Shown here: one piece after another, positions 59,101 to 64,000 of the stretch | How positions within the stretch are numbered: the first letter of the stretch is position 1 | How the letters are laid out: the number at the start of each line of letters is the position of its first letter | DNA from: Antitrichia curtipendula | Taxonomy: Eukaryota; Streptophyta; Bryopsida; Hypnales; Leucodontaceae | Direction: 5' to 3' | DNA: 64,000 bases | Assembly: GCA_951230915.1 (NCBI GenBank) | Contig: OX579634.1 | Coordinates: 14,658,725-14,722,724 of the forward strand | The notes under the pieces: generated by a model | What the model was told of the DNA's origin: nothing | Databases searched by the model: none | What the model saw: only the letters and a program-made list of their open reading frames with translations | Program-made: the position numbers and the translations under genes

Positions 59101-61457
59101 TCTGAGCGCCGCAGCCAGGTTCGTTTACTTTACCTACACTTTGTATTCAGAAACAGGTATATATTCTACTATCATAGTATTTGAATACAGACTTTTTGAC
59201 TAAGGTGCACTAATTGAAATAAATAGTGTAACTTAGTTAATCTCTGTAACAAGAGTTTGGGAATACAAGTTTTTCTTTGTCTTTTTCTATTCTCCTTAAA
59301 ATTACAACATGAACTGATTGAAATCAATGTAAGTTTTTGAATTTTTTTCAGCACAAGAGTGGCGAATGAGCTTGGAGCAGGAGACGCTCCGGCTGCCAGA
59401 CAAGCGGTGATCTCTGTGGTGGGTCTGTCTGCTGCTCAAGCTCTGGTGGTTTCCAGCTTGCTGCTGCTGCTCCGTCACCACTGGGGGTGGCTGTTCAGCG
59501 GCGACGCAGAAGTGGTGGAGACCGTGGCGGGCATCATGCCGTTCATTGCCTGCGTTGCTATTCTGGATGGCATCCAGGGGGTGCTCTCTGGTAGGTCGCA
59601 CTACTCCATTTCTGGAGTTCCTTTGGATTTCGTGTTGGACTCTTTGTTGTTTTGAGTTTTCCTCAAGGTAGAGTACCCTAAACCCAATTGTAATTTTGAC
59701 TCTATTTGTGCACATTCACTAAAGTGAACGGTTTTTAGGTCTTTCTACCTTATTCAACATGGTAATTGAAAGGCCAAGCAAGTGTTAGAATATATGAGTT
59801 CCAGTTGGTATCATGGGTCATTATAGGAGACGGGATCATGTATTTCTGGAGGGCGTCCTCAATCTAACTTAGAAAACTACCTGACACTCAACACAAGTGA
59901 TGAAGAGTACTCTAAAATAGTCAATTTTGCAAGTTGCTCCAGTCAATTCTTTATATTTCTTTCATTATAACGAGCCCCTCCAAGTTTAAACCTAATTTTA
60001 AGCATTAACTACTTACTGCGCTCATATAGGGAGTGTGATTGGGTTCCTTGATTTTGAAGTTGGAATGAACCTCTACTTTGAAGTGCGAATGTAGAGGCTC
60101 GCATTGAGGATGCTCCTACCAGTTTTACTAGTATCCTCTTTTCATCGACTCTTGTGGTCTTTTTTAATTGTCACTGAGAGGAATGAATGCCTTCTTTTTC
60201 TTTTGATGAAGGTGTGGCAAGAGGATGTGGGTGGCAAGAACTTGGCGCAGTTGTCAATTTGGGAGCTTTCTATGGAGTGGGAGTTCCCATTTCCATCTTC
60301 CTCGCCTTTGTGTTTGACTTCGGTGGTCGGGTACGTCACTCTTGAAATCAGTTCCCAATTGGAACTGTCTCGTTCTCTCTTCTCTGTATCAGCACTGTAA
60401 TCTCTTCACATCAGGGTAAAAAAAAAAAAGTGGATGTCCACACTTTACTTTACAATACAAAAAATGAAAACATGCCCTTCATTTCTGAACCACAGAAGAC
60501 TTATGTCTTGGATGTTTTATGATTGATATTTTAGCTTTTAGTGAGGACTTCGTACTTTTTTCTTGGAAATTTTAGGGTTTAGGGTTTGACTGCTCCTTCC
60601 TGAAGATTCCTGAAGATTTATTGGTCCAGTAGACAATCTTCAATAACATTAATTCCTGTTCTTTTGTAGTCAATAGTCTTGACCGGAACGCTAAGTATGA
60701 ATTTTTGATATGCATGCAGGGACTCTTTATCGGTCTCATTTGTGGATTGGCCACTCAAACCGTTGTCCTCCTGTATGTTACTTTTCGTACAGACTGGGAG
60801 AAACAGGTATGAAACTCTATTGAGAGGCTCTCTTGTTCTCAGCTTCAATTGATTCAGTATGATTCTTCTGCTTGCCGTGATGTCGTCTGCGCATTGTGAT
60901 GCTTATTACGCTGCCACTGGACTGGCATTGATGTCATAAAGTAGAGGCACTCAACCTTAATATCATCACACTCCTGTTTCCATGGGAAAACAGTTCTGTA
61001 TATTGGAAAATCCATGTGACTGCGTGAGGTCTGTCAATGGTGACTATGAAGTACAGATTTTGACAAAAAGTTGCAATTAAATTGGCAGGTCCAGAAGGCA
61101 ACAGCTCGTGTAATGCACAACGAGGAGGATCTACTTGACAAGGTTTGCTTTTGTTTCTGTGTTTTCGTTGACATGTTTTGTCTCTGCACTTGTTGACACG
61201 GTCTGGAGCTTCTCGATTTTTTTCTCTGTTTCCCTGTATTTGTAGATTGTAGCATCCACCTTGGATGGTGGACTTTTTTTTATTTTTGAACAGCATTGCG
61301 GCTTTCGACCCAACATTGAACGATGTATAGGACGTGTCACTCTTCTTAGTAACTCCGCGTCCACTGAATAGGATTGCAAGAGCAGGCCATTTTGATCAAC
61401 TGACGTTGGATTATTCTCTTTTTTTTTTTGCAGAATGATGATGGGAGTGAATGGTGA
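56118..61457 (+). CDS. MATE family efflux transporter (DTX type)
   Basis: A proton- or Na+-coupled exporter of organic cations, flavonoids or similar compounds, acting in the tonoplast or plasma membrane; substrate unknown. Nine exons join in phase: 56118-56606, 57959-58509, 58615-58701, 59062-59118, 59352-59590, 60212-60330, 60720-60806, 61089-61142 and 61434-61457, giving 568 aa. The N-terminal ~105 residues are hydrophilic and Ser-rich. The first membrane segments follow (AGPMVCVNLLQYSITVVSVA, FVGHLGELELASASIA). Plant MATE signatures are CGQAYGA at ~174-180, YLLPSLYAYALLQPVVKFLQ, FRGAAIATSLSFWLNAI, EYWCFEILIILAGLLPNP, TSLNYMIPFGLSAAASTRVA (R397) with NELGAG, and GVARGCGWQELGAVVNLGAF. The C-terminal tail is short and acidic (NDDGSEW). 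Length and order match the plant DTX/MATE family. Confidence 0.93.
56626..57434 (+). repeat. Three tandem ~270-bp repeats in MATE intron 1
   Basis: Units start at about 56626, 56893 and 57194, each with TTGTGTGNGGCTNNGGA followed by TAGGTCTGCTTCTTG. Each continues with a GACGACGACT-like segment, GTGGGATTTA(C/T)GTG, GCGAGAATTGTGCAAA, a GTTCAATTCTGGTGG-like segment and GTCGATTCTGAG-like ends. Units differ by substitutions and small indels, so the duplication is not recent. Confidence 0.85.
57435..57685. repeat. Fold-back inverted repeat in MATE intron 1
   Basis: The left arm, 57435 to ~57530, begins GAAGCAAACGATTGCATAAA and contains GACCGAGGTTT and GTGAAAATCATAGAATTCAG. The right arm, ~57595-57685, is its reverse complement (CTGAATTCTATGATTTTCAC..AACCTCGGTTCCGG..TTTATGCGG). 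The arms are ~90 bp with a ~65-bp spacer. The arm motif GATCAATCAAATT is shared with interspersed repeat family 1. Confidence 0.8.
58820..58978 (+). repeat. Interspersed repeat family 1, copy
   Basis: In intron 3 of the MATE gene. It reads AGCAGTTTTGAGTATGCTAT, TTGTGACCAACACGTGCTCT, GATTCTGGTGATGTAAAATT and GTGATCAATCAAATAAGTCA, the same order as the copies at 38551, 43698, 47738 and 48282. A shorter piece with the ACCAACACATGC and GATTCTGGT motifs is at about 57872-57918 in intron 1 of the same gene. Confidence 0.7.
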
Positions 61458-62733
61458 CTTAAGCTTCATTAGGGGCACAGGATGGAAACACACGTGGAGA
61501 CGCCGGCACTGAGTAGAGAGGCATTAGAATTTGTAGAGGAAAGAGATTGTAAACTGCGATAAAAATCATAAAATCGCCCTGTCAGTGTTTTTGCAGACAA
61601 CTCTGCTCTTCTTGCCGCATTTTCAGTGTGGTTGTAGATGCAATGAGATAGTTTATGGCTTACACCACTGAATGTTTCTAGCTCTTTTGCGTGCTACAAT
61701 CCTGCAATTTCTGCATGTATGGGAGATCTGTGGGACAGAGCTCGATCGTACAAGAATTGTTGGTACTGTTTTCGAGATTTGCATCTTCGAAGTATTTCAC
61801 AATCCGTATGGCGGAAACAACGAGAAACTGGCTGCAAACAAGGTATTGCCACAGTAAGAACAAATTATCCTTACTTATGATTTCCTTTGGAGGTCCTTTC
61901 ACTTTACATTCAACTACCTTTGCTTTGCTGATGACTATGTATTAGATAACTGATGAATTGTGCTAGTGGCGAATAGGTTATCGTACATAATTGGTTGTAC
62001 ATTTTTCAATCGTAACCTTTGATCTTCATGATTCAAGGGTATAGGAAGCAAGTTGAAAGGAAAGAAGGTTATGAGTTGCAACTTGTAATGGCAATGGTGA
62101 TGGGTTGCCAATGGGATGGTGCCACATTAGTGGTTGAAAAGATGGATGCAAAAGATTGACAAAGTGATTTGGTTAGAAGCCAACATTAAGGTCACTTGGG
62201 AGACCAATCCTATTCTGTCCATTCAAACATCCAAATCTGTCCCAAAAAGTATCCAAATTCCTTCAAGATTCTCACAAAATGAGTGCGTTGATGTCAAAAT
62301 CGATAACATGTCAATCTTTGATTGGTGTTTTGTGACTCTACTAGGCGGTTTTGTAATTTTAGGGCTAACCACTTTAAAAAAATTTAGAAATTATAATTTT
62401 AATAGAAAAATTATAATTCTACTTGGATTTGATCCATGAAACAAGCACATACTTCTGAAAAATATGTGCCCCTTTTGGGAATTGGCCCCAAGATATTAAG
62501 ATTCCAAATCACAATGAGAAATAGGCTTGTCTACTTTATGGCAGTGCAATTTAGAAGATTGTTTGTCAAGAGTACACCTTGAAAAATGTTGAAAAATATA
62601 ATCATATTTTTTAACTTCATTTTTCAAGGAAGTAATAAGTGATTGATCCCTAAAGCCTTTTCATTGCATTTTTGAATAGGTTCTAGTGACCTTGGATTTA
62701 TTTGTTCATTGATTGATATTTTGTTGTAGTTCT

Positions 62734-62880
62734 TTAACCTTTCAAGGATGCCACCCCCATGACTAAAGTAGTCACCAAAATGCTCCTATTCTTGGACCAA
62801 TAGGTACATTTTTCTCTCTACGATGAACAATGAAGTCATCCATCCAATGCTTTGGGTCCTCAACATCCTTCAAGGATTAA
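62734..62880 (+). mobile_element. Short inverted-repeat element, copy 2
   Basis: It begins TTAACCTTTCAAGG and ends CCTTCAAGGATTAA. The interior ATGACTAAAGTAGTCACC and GAACAATGAAGTCATC match the copy at 27933-28088. It is 147 bp long. Confidence 0.7.
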
Positions 62881-63853
62881 TGACATCCTTTCTATGACAA
62901 GCTATGTCTTGTGCATAATTTTCGACTAGTGATTTTTTATCTTCAAAACACAATGGTGTACAATCAAATCATCAAACAATATGGTGAAACCATCACAAAT
63001 TTATTTCCATTAGTATAAGACAAATGGTTTTAATTTGCATTTTTCTACATGAAATCATTTTATTTTATTTTACATATGTTTTTGGAATAAGAAGAAGAAA
63101 TTATCTTCTTTGCTAATTAATTTTGTTCTAGTAGAGGAAATAATGATTTCAATAAAAACTAACAATTTGCTTTGCACAATAGATGGAATTAACTTGGATA
63201 TTATGCAACCATAAAAAATGTACATACTTCTTTTTCTTTTTTCTTTAATTGAAACAATGAATCCTAAATAATAAAAAACAAAAACATTAAATTTTAAAAA
63301 GATTTAAATCATGAGAATTATCTAAGGAAGTCAAATAATTCTAGAAGTAATAAAAATCCAAGAATGAAAAAAATCCTTCTAGTATCAAAAAAATTATTAT
63401 TGAACTTCTAGAAACTATTGACAGTTTTAATGATTCTTATTAAAAAAGTGTTTCATGTGTTCTTTCATCATATTTTATTATTAGTTGAGGTGATTTAAAA
63501 GTCATTAGAGAGAATGTCAGGCCTCTAAAGGGCCTCTAAAGGGCCTCCAAAGCTGGATTAGTAGGTTTCACATAAGATTTCAATTTTATATTTTTAAATT
63601 ATAATATTTTTTTTCAAAAAAATAGTTTTTTTTTTAACTTTGAGGGGAACTCGTCCAGAGTAGGGCAGCCCTCTTGAGACCCCAAATTTTCTGCAATGTT
63701 TTGACTTTGGAGATTTTCTTTGGAGATGGGCATATATAATACGCAATACTTATTAAACAAGTTTGTGAATTTCAAATTTCCCACATCATTGCCCTGCAGT
63801 GCCAGCCAATTCTAAGCAACATGCATTGATTTCCAAGAGCACTTCATCAAGCT

Positions 63854-64000
63854 AAGGTAGGGGTCTATAAAAGCGACCTCTAACATAGAGGTACATTTTA
63901 CTTTTTTCAATGTATCAAAATTGTACATTTCCGGAGGGGGTCGCTTTTAGAAACCACTGCATTTCAACTTCAAAAATTTGTAACTAATTCCATGAAGGTC
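63854..64000 (+). mobile_element. MITE copy, truncated by window end
   Basis: It starts AAGGTAGGGGTCTATAAAAG and continues GGAGGGGGTCGCTTTTAGAA and CATGAAGGTC, matching the left half of the element at 11514-11816. The right end is beyond the window. Confidence 0.75.

Larger units (their letters stand above)
61458..64000. other. AT-rich intergenic region with MITE copies
   Basis: The first ~200 bases are probable MATE 3' UTR. The rest is AT-rich and non-coding. It contains element copies at 62734-62880 and 63854-64000. A 12-bp unit GCCTCTAAAGGG occurs about three times in tandem at 63527-63560. Confidence 0.6.

Noticed and set aside
1..64000. CRISPR arrays, prokaryotic operons, phage or insertion sequences
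   Set aside because: The window is plant nuclear DNA with spliced genes; no direct-repeat/spacer arrays or bacterial gene layouts are present.

Overview
This is a nuclear genome segment from a land plant. It carries intron-containing genes with canonical GT..AG junctions, an LHCI antenna gene, a spliceosomal SmD2 gene, a plant MATE transporter and a DUF674 (PF05056) family. Genic islands are separated by long AT-rich stretches full of MITE-like elements. Base composition and gene style fit a non-seed plant such as a moss, liverwort or lycophyte, but I cannot fix the lineage from sequence alone. All gene models come from reading splice junctions and checking codon phase by hand.

Layout. 0.5-1.5 kb (-): putative plastid membrane protein of unknown function. 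4.75-6.57 kb (+): three-exon gene for a 489-aa protein with a basic nuclear-type tail, family not recognised. 7.80 kb (+): tRNA-Gly(GCC). 9.66-11.48 kb (+): DUF674 pseudogene with three frameshifts. 11.5-15.6 kb: three well-bounded MITEs. 16.0-16.4 kb (-): a DUF674 gene remnant. 17.75-18.80 kb (-) SmD2 and 19.73-21.28 kb (+) Lhca2 lie head to head. 21.3-29.2 kb: AT-rich gene desert with a 581-bp hAT-like MITE. 31.08-37.16 kb (+): nine-exon WD40 protein of the WDR44-like type. 38.27-40.68 kb (+) and 42.25-44.62 kb (-): two convergent DUF674 genes. 45.74-49.24 kb (-): six-exon putative plastid envelope protein, possibly LPTD1/TGD4-like. 49.3-53.0 kb: AT-rich with simple repeats. 53.25-54.25 kb (+): RPF2, intronless in the coding region, behind a telobox cluster. 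56.12-61.46 kb (+): nine-exon MATE transporter whose first intron holds a triplicated ~270-bp block and a fold-back repeat. 61.5-64.0 kb: AT-rich with MITE copies.

The genes do not form one pathway. SmD2 (splicing) and RPF2 (60S assembly) are housekeeping genes. Lhca2 and the genes at 0.5 and 45.7 kb point to the plastid. The distinctive themes are a local DUF674 family at four stages of decay, and several short interspersed repeat families shared between the introns of unrelated genes.
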